Notes under the pieces: generated by a model
What the model saw: only the letters and a program-made list of their open reading frames with translations
Told to the model about the DNA's origin: nothing
Databases searched by the model: none
In this document: piece after piece, positions 1 through 11,424 of the stretch
Numbering within the stretch: the stretch's first letter is position 1
Layout: each line of letters begins with the position of its first letter
Position numbers and translations under genes: made by a program
Origin: Cavenderia fasciculata
Taxonomy: Eukaryota; Evosea; Eumycetozoa; Acytosteliales; Cavenderiaceae
NCBI RefSeq assembly: GCF_000203815.1
Contig: NW_004457695.1
Span: 1,054,001 to 1,118,000, forward strand
Length of the DNA stretch: 64,000 nt
Direction of reading: 5' to 3'

Positions 1-28
1 ATTAATTTTTTATAATTAAGTTTAGAGT

Positions 29-2201
29 TTAATGGACTGGAGCAGAAAGTGGAGGAGGTTTGGCATTTGGACCCATTTCTTCCATTTGAATGGCAATATC
101 TTTTGGATAGTTGAGACTGAATGGAAGCTTAAACGAGACGATGAACAGCATGACTGCCAACACTGCAAGCAGTACAAACAAAAAGTGGTAGTCGAATGGG
201 TAAAAGAGATCGTGACTGACCGTGTAGGCCAACAAACTCGAACCAATAATCGGACCAAATGTTCTGGAAATGGAAACCAAAAACATACCGATCGAATTAC
301 ACAGACCCATGTCTTTGGGTAACGCTGAATTGCTAATCATAACAATGATGGTGATAAAACTAATCTCTGATGCAAACGATTGCATGAGATAGGTTGGGAA
401 GAGGAGGATCCAAAAGATGGTTGGGTGTTGAGCAACGGTCGATCCAACCTTGGCAATGGTGAATCTTGAAAGTTCTGGTAAAAAGATCCAAGCTGGCAAG
501 ACAATAAGTAGTGATAGACGGAATGACTTTACCAGACCGAGCCACTTGGCAATCGGTGGAAAGACAAACGTCTGGATGAAAAAGGCAAATATACCAGCTG
601 TACTTTGTAAAATACCAATATCTCTACTACTAAATCCATATCCTCCACCTTCAGGTTCTCCTGTATTTGGATTAATTGTACGTGTAATTGGTGCAAATCT
701 AAATGAAAAAAATATTAATATTAATATCTCTGCGGCTCTCTTTTTTTTTTTGTATTTTTTTTTTTAAATTTTACATACACAGGGAAACCTTCTTCAAAAA
801 TAGTAAACATAAAACCTAATAATGCATAAACTAGACATGAATAGATGACTGGTTTATCCTTGATGAGTTCGTATACGCTACGTGGGTTTTCAGACAAATC
901 TTCGTCTTCACCGTCGGATTGCATTTCAATGGATGATCCGAGTTGTGGGAGATCGTCGGCACGTTCCAAGTCGGCGTCGTCGTCAACGCCATCTTCGTCT
1001 TGGATATTTCCTCCTCTTTCTTTGGTGTCCAACAAGTTGAAAGTGCCCATTGTCGATCTGAACAATGTGCGCACTCTCTTGCTGAGCTGCTTGATGTGTC
1101 CGAGAACACCCGAGGTGTTTGTGCTGCTGGTGCCGCCACCAGCTTTTTGTCTGTACTTTTTGGCCAGAGATAAACTTGACTTGCTATACTTGATCGTAAA
1201 CGTCTTGGATTCGGCCAAGTAAAAATAGGCCAATACAAATCCAATAATTGAAAATGTAACACACATTAAATTTGGTAACATGTATGGGAATTTGCAAAAA
1301 ATCGATGATGATGATGTAATTTGATTAGAACCAGAGTCAGCAGATGAAGACATAATATTCTCTTCTTGATCAGGATCAAATAATCCAGGATACTGTTTAC
1401 AAACATTTGAAAAGAGACCACCGATTAAAGGAGCGACGATACCTCCAATACTCCAAGACAATCCGATAAATGAAAAGGCACGAGCTTGGTTGGTACTATC
1501 TGTAATCTCACCAAGCATCGTTTTGGATACCGCCACATTGCCATTGATCAATCCCGACAAGAAACGGAATGCCAGTGCCATGGGATAGTATTTTGAAAAG
1601 CCAAAGAAAAACATACATGTCATCGACCCCAACAATCCAATCAATACCGATGGTCTACGTCCCTTATAATTTGAAAACCATCCCCAAAAGAAACTTGAAA
1701 ATAATTGTGATGCATAATATGTTGATGCTAAAAATCCAATATAATATCTTAAAAAGAAATAAGGTTAGCTAATTTACATTTACTTTAATCTTTTTAATTT
1801 TCTTTCATACCCTAATGTTTTCTCTTCAGAGGTTAGATTAAAATCTTTTACCATTGAACTAATGTATGGGAAAATGGCCAAAGCATTGATTGCATCACAC
1901 AACATAATGATAAATATAGCAAATATTTTCATCTTTGGAAGTGGTGTAACCTTTTTTCCTCTTTTAATGGAACATTGTCTTGTTCTTGTTCCTCTTCGTT
2001 GTCTATTTCTTGATTCTTCTTCTTGATTAATGATTTCGGAGAAACACCGTTTTCATCACCACTGTCATCACCGTGTTGATCAGAAGTAATAATATACGAT
2101 GCTCCTCCTATTCCATCTTCATCGACGATTTGTAAATCTTGAAATTGACTCGTTTCATCATCATCATTATTGATAATGTCTTCTGATTCTTGAATTGTCA
2201 T
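29..2201 (-). CDS. Major facilitator superfamily transporter (12-TM, ZIFL/TetA-like)
   Basis: Three exons are predicted: 1811-2201, 779-1747 and 29-737. An acidic, probably cytosolic N-terminus leads into TM1 (KMKIFAIFIIMLCDAINALA). The loop after TM2 has a motif-A-like stretch ending in KGRRPS. The long linker between the two six-helix halves is rich in Ser, Asp and Glu and has a basic KKYRQK patch, and six further hydrophobic segments follow. This layout fits an MFS drug/ion exporter of the plant ZIFL type; the substrate is unknown. Exon 1 carries a one-base frame discontinuity at an A6 run (about 1950-1960). The acidic N-terminus is open in one frame and TM1 in another, with no plausible intron between them. 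That is most simply a homopolymer error, since everything downstream is intact. Splicing restores the frame at both introns (EEGFPV joined to AAEILILIF). Confidence 0.8.
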
Positions 2202-2709
2202 TATTATTATTGTTTAATAAATAAATATAGATCTCGTAAAAAAATATATATATCCTTTTACATATAGTTTTTATCTGTATATAGGTAAATATGAAGAGAT
2301 TGATGATGATGATCTGTAAGTGAAACCTTATTCCAACGACGAGTGAATGAATAAAATACGAAGATGAGAAAGAGAAAAGAATGCTAACTTTACAACTTAT
2401 TGTTGTTGTTGGGAACACCAACAGTGATCAATGATGGTCGGAAAGAGAGAGGAGCCTCTCTTTGGGGTTATATCATAAAATCTCTCTTTAAACCAAACCT
2501 GCAAAGCAAACAAACGTTTGGTGAAAAAGAACGCGCAAGTGGTGCAACCAGGGGGAGACACACCGAATTCGTCGATGGCCCCTAAACTCGAGGGAGAATT
2601 GCGTATCGATTCCTTTTTTTTTTTTTTTTTACAACAAAAGAGTCGCTACAGACCCAAAAGAGGTCATTATACTTTTATACATTGAGACTGTTATTTATAA
2701 TATTATAGT
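2202..2709. other. Intergenic, between two minus-strand genes
   Basis: This stretch is the 5' flank of the MFS gene and the 3' flank of the two-TM gene. It has TA-rich tracts and, at about 2490-2605, a patch of unusually even base composition containing EcoRI-, XhoI- and ClaI-type hexamers. A T18 run follows. No coding signal is seen. Confidence 0.5.
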
Positions 2710-3311
2710 TTATTTTATTTCAATTTCTAGAAATGGTCGATCTTTGTATTGAACAAATACTTGAAATTTTTGTTCTGCATCAAGGGAAACGAGAAACTTG
2801 ATACCATGTCGGGGATAAACTTTCTTGGTTTCCTTTATCTTTTCTTCCATGTATTCAATCTATATAAAGAAGGAAAGAAAGAAAGGGATTTCATTCATTA
2901 ATTGTCAGATTATATGTAAATAATATATAATGATTAGGTAGTCCATTCATACCCTTCCTCTTTTTGTTCGATACTTTGAATAGAGACACCAAACTAGAAC
3001 CAAAACAAAGATAAAGATGCTTGCAGCAATACATATATAATATTTTTGGGAGGCCGAGCCAACAATGACTAGAATAAATGCCAAAAAAAATCAATATCAC
3101 AAATATTACATAGTAGGGTGGACTTGAAAGTGAAGCTAATTCTGATTCTTCGATATCGTCAATATACCGAGAACTCTTTCTGGGTAAGAAGGTGTTCAAT
3201 CTCTTTGGGTAGAGTTTTGATACAACGTAGTTTTCCTCTACCTGGCACTCCAGACTCTTTCAATATATCTTTGTCAACTAATTCCCTTTTAATTTCTATT
3301 GTTTTTTCCAT
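2710..3311 (-). CDS. Small protein with two transmembrane segments, unrecognised
   Basis: The start at 3311 gives MEKTIEIKRELVDKD. A last exon at 2710-2859 encodes IEYMEEKIKETKKVYPRHG and ends in FLEIEIK. The preceding exon ends at 2953 (KYRTKRGR, donor GTATGA). It contains two hydrophobic segments, YYVIFVILIFF-like and YICIAASIFIFVLVLVW, followed by a basic cluster that suggests a cytosolic stop-transfer. The frame changes once near 3200 and once in a T8 run near 3087, so the full product cannot be read in one frame. The TM and C-terminal pieces are clearly protein-like. Either the gene has indels from sequencing or it is decaying. I do not recognise a family, and the role is unknown. Confidence 0.5.
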
Positions 3312-4372
3312 TATTATTATTATTATTTATTTGTAGTATAATAATACTACAAAAGTTATTAAATTTATGTTATATCTCAAGTTGAAAGACATTACATATA
3401 TTTAATATTAATACCCAAAAAAAAAAATATTTATTTAAATGGTTGGATTCCCTTAAATCCATACAAATATTGAGTGAGGGGATGGTTGAACCAGATAGAA
3501 TAGAAAATCATAGAAAGTGTAGGATACCCCCAGAGTTTGTCGAGGGAGATGATCATCTTTATGGTTTGTTATTTTCACCAATCGTCTGCAACTAATACCC
3601 TCCATTTATTCATTTGAAATCTAAAGAGTATATAGCAAACCATAACCATGGATGGTCAGGTTGATGGTGATTATGATGATGATGATTTTTTTGAAACTTT
3701 ATTTGTAATTGGTTGTCTAATTCATCAGTCAATTAATTAATTAATACTTCTAAGACTACTATTTTCTGGTTTGTAAAAAAAAAAGATTAAAACTGTGAAT
3801 GTATATTGAAAAACTTTTTTTTGTTTGATGTCAATGATCAACAACAAAGATACGTTTTGTATAGTTAGAATTATAGATAGATAGACATATTCATAACAAC
3901 AAACAAACAAACAAACATAGCAAGCAGGCATAATCAACCACAACCACATTCATTAGAGAAGAAGACTTTTTGAAAAGATCATCATTCATTCATCAAAACA
4001 ACAACTTCAAATTATACATTCATTGACTTTTTATCTTTAAAAGATTCAAAGTTCACCTCAACCTATTTATTCACACAAACGCAGCAGCAGAAGCATATAC
4101 ACACACACACACAACTTCATAATAATAATAATATAAATATCACAGATATAGACTTACGACAACTACTACTAAACCAGTAGATTACATGTATACACATATT
4201 TCTCTTACTTCTTCTTCTTCTTCTTTTCCCTTTTATTTTTGTATATAAAACTCTTATTTCATATTATATTGCAATAGCATCATCATCATCATCATCAACA
4301 TCATCAAAAGAATAACAATCATCATATCATCACTATAGTAGTCGACTGAACACCAAAGGAAGAACTACAATC
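3312..4372. other. Intergenic, divergent promoter region
   Basis: About 1 kb separates the divergently transcribed two-TM gene and the USP10-like gene. It holds AT-rich DNA, short (CAT)n, (CA)n and (TTC)n runs and pyrimidine tracts just before the USP10-like start. The last ~350 bases are A/C-rich and look like a 5' UTR. No convincing ORF was found. Confidence 0.5.
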
Positions 4373-7300
4373 ATGGTGGACAAGAAAAAAGTAAAGGCTA
4401 GCAGTAGTAGTAGTACTAATCCACAACAGCCACAAGGAGGAACTCCAAAAGTACAATACAATAACAATCATCATAATCAAAATAATAATAATAATAATAA
4501 TAATAACAATAATAAAACATATATAAATGGTAGTAGGCCATCATCTAATAATAATAATAATAACAATAATACATCTACTTCTACAACAACTACGACTACT
4601 GCTATAACACATACACCAAAATTAAATATAAGACAATTAAACATTACGAATAATAATAAGACTAGTAACATAAACAACAATAACATCAACATAAATAATA
4701 ACAATAATAGTATTAATAATGTCATATATAATAGTAACAACAACAATATATCATCAGAAAATAATGTACAGAATAATAAATTAGATACAATAACCATTTT
4801 AAATCATACAAGTATAGAACATCAACAACAACAACAACAAGTGACTGAAAGTAAACCATCAGAACAACAACCATTATTAGAACAACAACAAACATCATAT
4901 GTACCCCAAGATATCATCATTGATATTATCGATTCACATTCAAATATTTCACATAACAATCATCATCATCATCATCATCATCATCAACAATCAGATTCTT
5001 TAATCCCATCTCAACAACAAGAACAACAAGAACAAGACAGCAGTAATACGAATAATATAATTGAAAATAATAATAGTAAACAACAACAACAATATTTTAA
5101 CAACTATAATAATACACAAAGAGATAAATTATCAAATATAATAGTTCGAAATAATCAATCAGATATAACCAATGAAATTGTACAATCGATTTCAAGTATC
5201 AAGTTTGGATCATTTACATCCGAAATATGGGAGCAACTAGAGATGACCCCTTCATTTCAACTGCCCGAGGACTTTTCTTTTCTTTCCATCGACACTTTAG
5301 AAGACCCGTTGATGCGTATATTTAACCAAGAACAACAGCAACAACAACAATACCAAGATGAACAATACCAACAATACCAACAAGAACAACTACAATATCA
5401 ACAACAACTACAATTAGAAGAAGAACAATATCATCAAGAACAACGACAACATTATCACTATCAAGATGATCAAAATAATATCCCCGAGGAATTACAACCA
5501 TTATTATTACATCAAGATAATGATAATAATAATGATGATCAAATACAACATCAACAATCACAACAACAACCATCGACCAATTTGAATGAAGATAATAATA
5601 TATCTTCAACTTCTACTCCAACACCAATTATTACTTCTACTTCTACTTCTTCTTCTTCAACTTCAACAACTTCTGTTTCAAAAAAGAAAAAGAAGAAAAA
5701 GAATAAATCAAAATCACCAACTACTACAACAGCAACAACTATAGCCACTACTACTACTACAACTCAACAACAACAAGTATTGGCTCCAATAACCAATAAT
5801 AATCCAATATTGGAACCAACAACCATGGCATCAATGATAGCCAATGTTAATCAAACACCAAATACAAATGCACCAATTCAACCATTGTCACCAAAATCTA
5901 CAAATGGAAATGTATCATCATCTTCTTCTTCTTCAAATACTACAAATACTAGTACGCCTATTAATTCACATGTACAAAACAATACAGCTCCACTTTCCAC
6001 CACTACTACTACCACCAATACAACAGTCACACCAATACCACCAGTGACCAACAATTTGGCCAATTTATTGATGCAAATCCATAGTACAAGCACAACTGCC
6101 AACACTGCAACCAAACCACCAACACCTATATCCACTACAAACGGTGCCTCTAGCGCCATTCAAAAGAAGTTATCTTGGATTAGAGGTTTTGATGAACACA
6201 TTTCCAAAATGAAAACTTTACCCTATCAAGCAAAGGGTATGGTAAATACTTCAAATACTTGTTTTATGAATGTCGTATGTATAAAAAAATATATTGGTAA
6301 AGTTTAATATTTTAATAGTTGTTAACTCTTTTTGTTTATTATTATTATATAGATCTTACAATCATTAATTGGATGTCAACCATTTGTAAAGTTATTAAAA
6401 TCAATTTCAGATAGTGAAGGTCCAAGTCAAACAAAATATCCAACTTTACATCATTTGTAAGAAACAACAATAGAACAATTGTTAATTATTACTATTGTTT
6501 TTTTTTACTAAACTTTTATATTTCCTCTTTTTTCCCTTTTAGAAAACAATTTCATGATGATTATTTTTCAACAATACAAGTATCAAATAATACAAGTAAA
6601 TATGTTAGTTCACCTCAACCAATTAATCCAAAATATTTTGGTGATATCGTAAAGTCATTTAATTCGAAAATTGCACCACCATCTCCTTCTCCAATCATCC
6701 CATTCTCTGTACCCATTTCCAACAAAAAGAGAACAAAATTGACCATTTATGAAGCCGTTCAACAACAATCATTGAATAGTTGTCAACAAGATGCTCAAGA
6801 ATTCTTGACCTATTTTTTAGATTTAATTCATGAAGAATTTGTTTCCCTATTAAGTATGAAAAAAAAATAGATAATCTATTATAACGTAAATGATATTAAT
6901 TTTCCTTTTTTTTTAATTTTTGCAGAGGAAATTGAAGGACCAAAAGAAGAAAAACAAATGGTTCAACCAATTTTAGAGCCAACCACCAAAGATAATGATG
7001 GATGGGAAATTGTTGGTGCCAAAAACAAAACCTCAACAGTCAATGACCATACCACCAATCTAAATGGTTCTCCCATTTCACAAATATTTTCTGGTACCAT
7101 GAGAAGCAGTGTCAATAGATCAGAATCTAAAGAATCTGTTACTCTTCAACCATTCTATTGTTTACATCTTGATGTTAGAGTATGTCGAGAAACAAAAATA
7201 TATTTTGAAACAAAAGTTTCAATGTATTAACTCTTTTTTTTTTCTTTTTCTTTTCTTTTTTCTCTTTAGCCTGAATCAGTTCATACATTAGAAGAAGCAT

Positions 7301-7758
7301 TATCATTATTTATGAAAGAAGAAACATTGGAAGGATATACATGTTCAACCAAAGGAGTAGAAGTGACAGCGAGCAAGAGTATGTCGATTGAAGTACTGCC
7401 AAAGATCTTGATAGTACATTTCAAGCGATTTGCATACGACACAGAGGCACAAAAATTAGATAAATTCATCTCATTCCCAACCACCTTGACTCTCAAATCC
7501 CACAACTCCCACGCCCCACCACCATCACAACCACAGACATTTGCCAGTACCATCCTCGCCGCAGCCAGCGCCAAGAAATACTCGCTCCTCTCTGTTGTCA
7601 GTCACCATGGAAAAGGTTTATCACAAGGTCACTATACCTGCGATGTCTTGCAACCGAATCTTCAGTGGATGAGATTCGATGACGCACTCGTCTCTGAGAT
7701 TACCGAACAAGAAGTATTGAATCGTGAAGCTTATTTATTACTTTACCAACAAGCTTAA
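4373..7758 (+). CDS. USP10-like ubiquitin carboxyl-terminal hydrolase
   Basis: Five exons (4373-6274, 6353-6456, 6543-6853, 6926-7179, 7270-7758) give 1019 residues. The first ~600 are low-complexity Asn, Gln, His, Ser and Thr tracts with no recognisable domain. The USP catalytic domain starts at GMVNTSNTCFMNV, with the nucleophile Cys near residue 630 split by intron 1 just downstream. It continues through the QQDAQEFL box and ends with the catalytic His in GHYTCDV (near 978) and a following FDD. The inserted DGWEIVGAKNKTS and KESVTLQPF blocks match USP10 rather than other USPs. USP10 removes ubiquitin from substrates in the cytosol and partners with G3BP in animals. Whether the amoeba protein keeps that partner cannot be seen here. 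All Cys-box and His-box residues are present, so it should be active. Confidence 0.9.
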
Positions 7759-8250
7759 ACAAAACACAAAACAAAAAATAACTAAAATAACCTAAAACAA
7801 CCAAATATAATAATCATATACCAAATAATCAATCAGAGATTCATTACTTGTTCATTCAAAAATAATAATATCTTTCCAAAACACCCTCCCCCTATAATAA
7901 TCAATAAATTAATCATCATTACCCAAAACTCTACAAACAGTTGTGTCAGAAGACAGATCTAATTAACTTATCTACCTTTTTTTGTATTCCTGAATCCGGA
8001 ATGCTCAGAATCAGTCGGATTCAAAAAACCCACCTGAAAGAATTTTCGTCTGGAACAGTGCTTCAAGAATAAGCACGTTATATTTTGGATGTCCATGTAT
8101 GAGCGATACGAGCCAAGACTACTCATTCTCAGAATCAATTTCAATTCAATATAAATAACAATGAAAATTCATCATTTTAATATCATCAAATTCAAATCAT
8201 ATACAAACAACAACAAATAATAAGTATTTTGACAACAAGCTTTATTAAAA
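7759..8250. promoter_or_regulatory. Upstream region of SnoaL-like gene A, duplicated at 10316-10672
   Basis: From 7901 this sequence is repeated almost exactly from 10316, ahead of the second SnoaL-like gene. The shared parts include the blocks CCTGAATCCGGAATGCTCAG and GATACGAGCCAAGACTACTC. They are richer in G+C than the surroundings and are followed by A/T-rich DNA up to the start codon. Retention of these blocks in both copies makes them candidate control elements. Recent duplication alone could also explain it. Confidence 0.45.
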
Positions 8251-8665
8251 ATGTCATCAAATATCAGAACAAACTTGGAAGCTATTATCAAGGGTATTCA
8301 AGAACACAAGATTCTTGAAGTCTTTGAAAAGTATTATCATGCAGACATTGTAATGTTTGAAAAGGGGGATTCAACCAATCGTATCGGAAAGGATGCCAAT
8401 AGAAAGGCTGAAGAAGGTTTTGTCAATAATGCAACCATCCATGTAGCTAAAGGTATATTAAATTATTCACAAAACAATCCTATTCATTATAACAATATTC
8501 TAATATTCTTCTTTCATAATAGTATTAAAGGTTCTTGTCGATGGTAACAACAGTGCCTATGAAATGTATATGGACTTTACATATGGTGGTCACAAAGTTC
8601 AAAAGACTCAATGGGCTCTTCAAGAATGGAAGGATGGTTTGGTTATCAAGGAAGAATTCTTCTAA
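8251..8665 (+). CDS. SnoaL-like (NTF2-fold) small protein, copy A
   Basis: Two exons, 8251-8452 and 8523-8665 (phase-1 intron, GTATAT...ATAG), give 114 residues. The sequence has the SnoaL/ketosteroid-isomerase look: an N-terminal helix (EAIIKGIQEHKILEVFEKYY), then HADIVMFEKG and C-terminal strands ending WKDGLVIKEEFF. There is no signal peptide or TM, so it is probably a soluble cytosolic enzyme or binding protein. Family members act as cyclases or isomerases on polyketides and steroids, but the substrate here is unknown. It lies just upstream of an O-methyltransferase and has a near-identical partner downstream of that gene. The two proteins differ visibly at one residue, Val versus Glu just before the intron. 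Confidence 0.8.
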
Positions 8666-9134
8666 ATAGATATAATATATTCCACCACAAACCTGTACAT
8701 CCAATCATTAATAATATCTCCTTGATTGTATAATATAATATAATATAATAAATAATAATTTTTACATCCAATTTTCAAAACTTACAAGTTTTTCAATTTA
8801 GATCATACACATTACAATATCATCGACTCTTTTTCTTTGTACAAATTTATCTATTACCAAATAATAATGGTTGATCGTTATGCAATACATTATGAAAACA
8901 TATTCATACAATTAACATTAGAATGACACATAATACAGATCAACACACCCCAACAACACATCGATAAAAATGACAAGATTTACGATACTAACTAATATTG
9001 GACGGACACATATAAAATGAGTAAATATCCATTCAATTCAATATAATAAACACTGCTATTTGGAATACAATTATTTATTCATTTATTTATTCATTTATTT
9101 AGTAGTCTCACTTTCTTGAAGAATAAAAAGAATA
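8666..9134. other. Intergenic between SnoaL-like A and O-methyltransferase
   Basis: This AT-rich spacer holds the 3' flank of the SnoaL-like gene, with short ATAAT runs, and the promoter side of the methyltransferase. The (ATTT)n-like run near 9070-9100 is the only structure I see. Confidence 0.4.
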
Positions 9135-10270
9135 ATGGATAATAACTCAACTCAACAACAAATATTAATAGATAAGGATTATTACAAAAGACAAATAGAG
9201 TTGATTGAAATCACTCAAGGAGCATATCGAGCACGTTGTCTTGAATTGGTGACCAGACTCAATCTTGCTGCATTGTTGGTAGATGAAAAACCACATACTG
9301 TTGATGAATTGGCTGAAAAGATGAATGTCGATGCTACAACATTACATAAGATAATGCGCGCACTTTCTACCATTGGAGTATTCAAACACCACGATCAAGT
9401 AGATGGTGTGTCATCTAGAATATTCTCTCAATCGGATTTGTCGAGAATGTTGAATGACTCTTGCACCAAGGATGCCATTCTATTCAAAGGTGGTGATTGT
9501 TTGTACAATGGTTGGAATGATATTGGAGAAACACTCAAAACTGGAAAAGCAAGTGTATGTCGCAGTTCTCTTGGAAAGGGGTATTCTACTATATGGGAAT
9601 ACCTATGGGATAATCCAACGGAATTATCTCTCTTTGAAAGAGGAATGACTGGATTAACAACTCCACTCTTACCATATTTCCTTGATATGGCTGACTTTTC
9701 AAAGTTTAAACTTGTCGTTGATTTAGGTGGTTCTCAAGGAATGTATGTAATCAAAACAAAACAAACAAATAAGTATTTATTTATTAATTATTTATTATAT
9801 TATTTAGAATGATACAAGAAATATTAAAAGCAAATAAAAATATTGAAAAGGGAATTAATTTTGATGTTCAAGAAACGATTGATAACAATAAAAAGTTGGA
9901 TCGATCAAAAGTAGATACAAGATTTAGTGAGGTGGTTGGATCATTTTTTGAAGAGGTTCCAGTTGCCGATTGTTACACAATGTGTAAAGTCATTCATGAT
10001 TGGGATGCTCACGATTCAAAAAGAATTTTAGAAACTATTGGTAAATCAATCAACAAAAATGGAAAGGTCTACATCTTTGACTTGATCCTCGAAAAGGATA
10101 GAGACTTTTATACCTATAGAACTTGGATGGATATTGACTTGTGGCATGGTTGTAATGGTAGACAACGTACTGAAAAGGAATACAGAGATTTGGCTGCATC
10201 TGCAGGTTTCAAAGTTGATGCTTTTGTCAAAGATTATTTAATTATTATGTCAAAGATTGAAAGCAATTAA
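9135..10270 (+). CDS. SAM-dependent O-methyltransferase (plant caffeate/ASMT type, family 2)
   Basis: Exons 9135-9742 and 9808-10270 give 356 residues, the usual length for this family. Residues 20-100 form the winged-helix dimerisation domain (GAYRARCLELVTRLNLAALL, then HTVDELAEKMNVDATTLHKI). The SAM-binding motif VVDLGGSQG lies at the exon junction. Further on come FFEEVPVADCY and the catalytic-base region VIHDWDAHDSKRIL. Related dictyostelid enzymes methylate polyketide products; the best known makes the DIF-1 signal. Being flanked by two SnoaL-like genes suggests a role in small-molecule synthesis, but no polyketide synthase is in this window, so the substrate is open. Confidence 0.88.
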
Positions 10271-10672
10271 AAAAAAAACAAGATTATTTTAATAAATTAA
10301 ATATATCTATGATCATCAATAAATTAATCATCATTACCCAAAACTCTACAAACAGTTGTGTAAGAAGAGGTAGATCTACCTTTTTTTGTATTCCTGAATC
10401 CGGAATGCTCAGAAGATATCGGGGTACAGATTTTTCAAAAAACCTAGTGTCTGAATTTTCGTCTGGAACCGCGCTTCAAGAATAGGCACGTTACTTTTTG
10501 GATGTCCACGTATGAGCGATACGAGCCAAGACTACTCATTCTCAGAATCAATTTCAATTCAATATATATAGCAATGAAAATTCATCATTTTAATATCATC
10601 AAATTCAAATCAAATACAATTAAACAAACAACAAATAATTATTTTAATCAACAACAATAACAACTATTAAAA
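10271..10672. promoter_or_regulatory. Upstream region of SnoaL-like gene B (copy of 7901-8250)
   Basis: From about 10316 this repeats the 7901-8250 region with small deletions and substitutions. It keeps the CCTGAATCCGGAATGCTCAG and TATGAGCGATACGAGCC blocks and the A-rich leader before the ATG. Confidence 0.45.
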
Positions 10673-11087
10673 ATGTCATCAAATATCAGAACAAACTTGG
10701 AAGCTATCATCAAGGGTATTCAAGAACACAAGATTCTTGAAGTCTTTGAAAAGTATTATCATGCAGACATTGTGATGTTTGAAAAGGGTGATTCAACCAA
10801 TCGTATTGGAAAGGATGCCAATAGAAAGGCTGAAGAAGGTTTTGTCAATAATGCAACTATCCATGAAGCTAAAGGTACATTAAATATTAAATATTCATCA
10901 CAAAAACAATGATTTAATATTCTAATATTCTTCTTTCATAATAGTATTAAAGGTTCTTGTCGATGGTAACAACAGTGCCTATGAAATGTATATGGACTTT
11001 ACATATGGTGGTCACAAGGTTCAAAAGACTCAATGGGCTCTTCAAGAATGGAAGGATGGTTTGGTTATCAAAGAAGAATTCTTCTAA
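10673..11087 (+). CDS. SnoaL-like (NTF2-fold) small protein, copy B
   Basis: Exons 10673-10874 and 10945-11087 give 114 residues. The product is identical to copy A apart from Glu in place of Val in ATIHEAK. Coding bases differ at a few silent sites and the introns differ by small indels, so the duplication is recent or is being homogenised. The second exon starts with the same VLKVLVDGNNSAYEMYMDF strand. The function is inferred only from the SnoaL-like fold pattern. Confidence 0.8.
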
Positions 11088-11282
11088 ATATATAGATATA
11101 ATATATTCCATAACCTGTACATTCAATCATTAATAATATATCCTCCTCTTGATTTTATAATAAATAAATAAATAAATAATATATAATAAATAAATAATAA
11201 TTTGTATCTCTACCTATTTTTGTTTGTGTTGTTTGTTTGTTATTAAATTTATTATTACTACTCTATTTTTAAATCATTAATT

Positions 11283-11398
11283 GTTCATTTGGTAAATTAA
11301 CTATTTGTTGTGGTTCTTCTTCTTTTGGTTGGTCTGCAGCTGATGCATCTGCAGATGATACAGCTGATGCTGAAGCAGGACATTTGAACCTGCAGGAA
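11283..11398 (-). other. Possible C-terminal exon of the PRELI gene
   Basis: Reading leftward after a CCTGCAG acceptor-like site there is an open frame encoding FKCPASASAVSSADASAAD, then a Gln/Glu/Pro-rich stretch ending NEQLMI and TAA. The stretch joining it to the upstream exon lacks a GT donor at the expected place. The link is therefore tentative. Confidence 0.35.
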
Positions 11399-11424
11399 TA
11401 TTATGTTAAGTCTGTATTCTTCGA

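Larger units (their letters stand above)
7901..11200 (+). repeat. Direct duplication: promoter plus SnoaL-like gene, ~0.87 kb unit, 2.4 kb apart
   Basis: Unit A (about 7901-8760) and unit B (about 10316-11200) are collinear and highly similar through promoter, both exons, intron and early 3' flank. The O-methyltransferase gene lies between them. The 5' limit is the shared TCAATAAATTAATCATC. The 3' limits fade into TAATA-rich DNA and are approximate. Confidence 0.75.

Noticed and set aside
2535-2605. Patch with closely spaced EcoRI-, XhoI- and ClaI-type sites, possible cloning-vector remnant
   Set aside because: Flanks are ordinary and continuous on both sides, and I do not recognise any vector backbone sequence. 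Three hexamers in 50 bases is suggestive only.
4477-4797. Minus-strand ORF rich in Leu/Val opposite the USP10-like N-terminus
   Set aside because: It is the complement of Asn (AAT) and Gln (CAA) codon runs in the real exon; such tracts give spurious Leu/Ile/Val ORFs.
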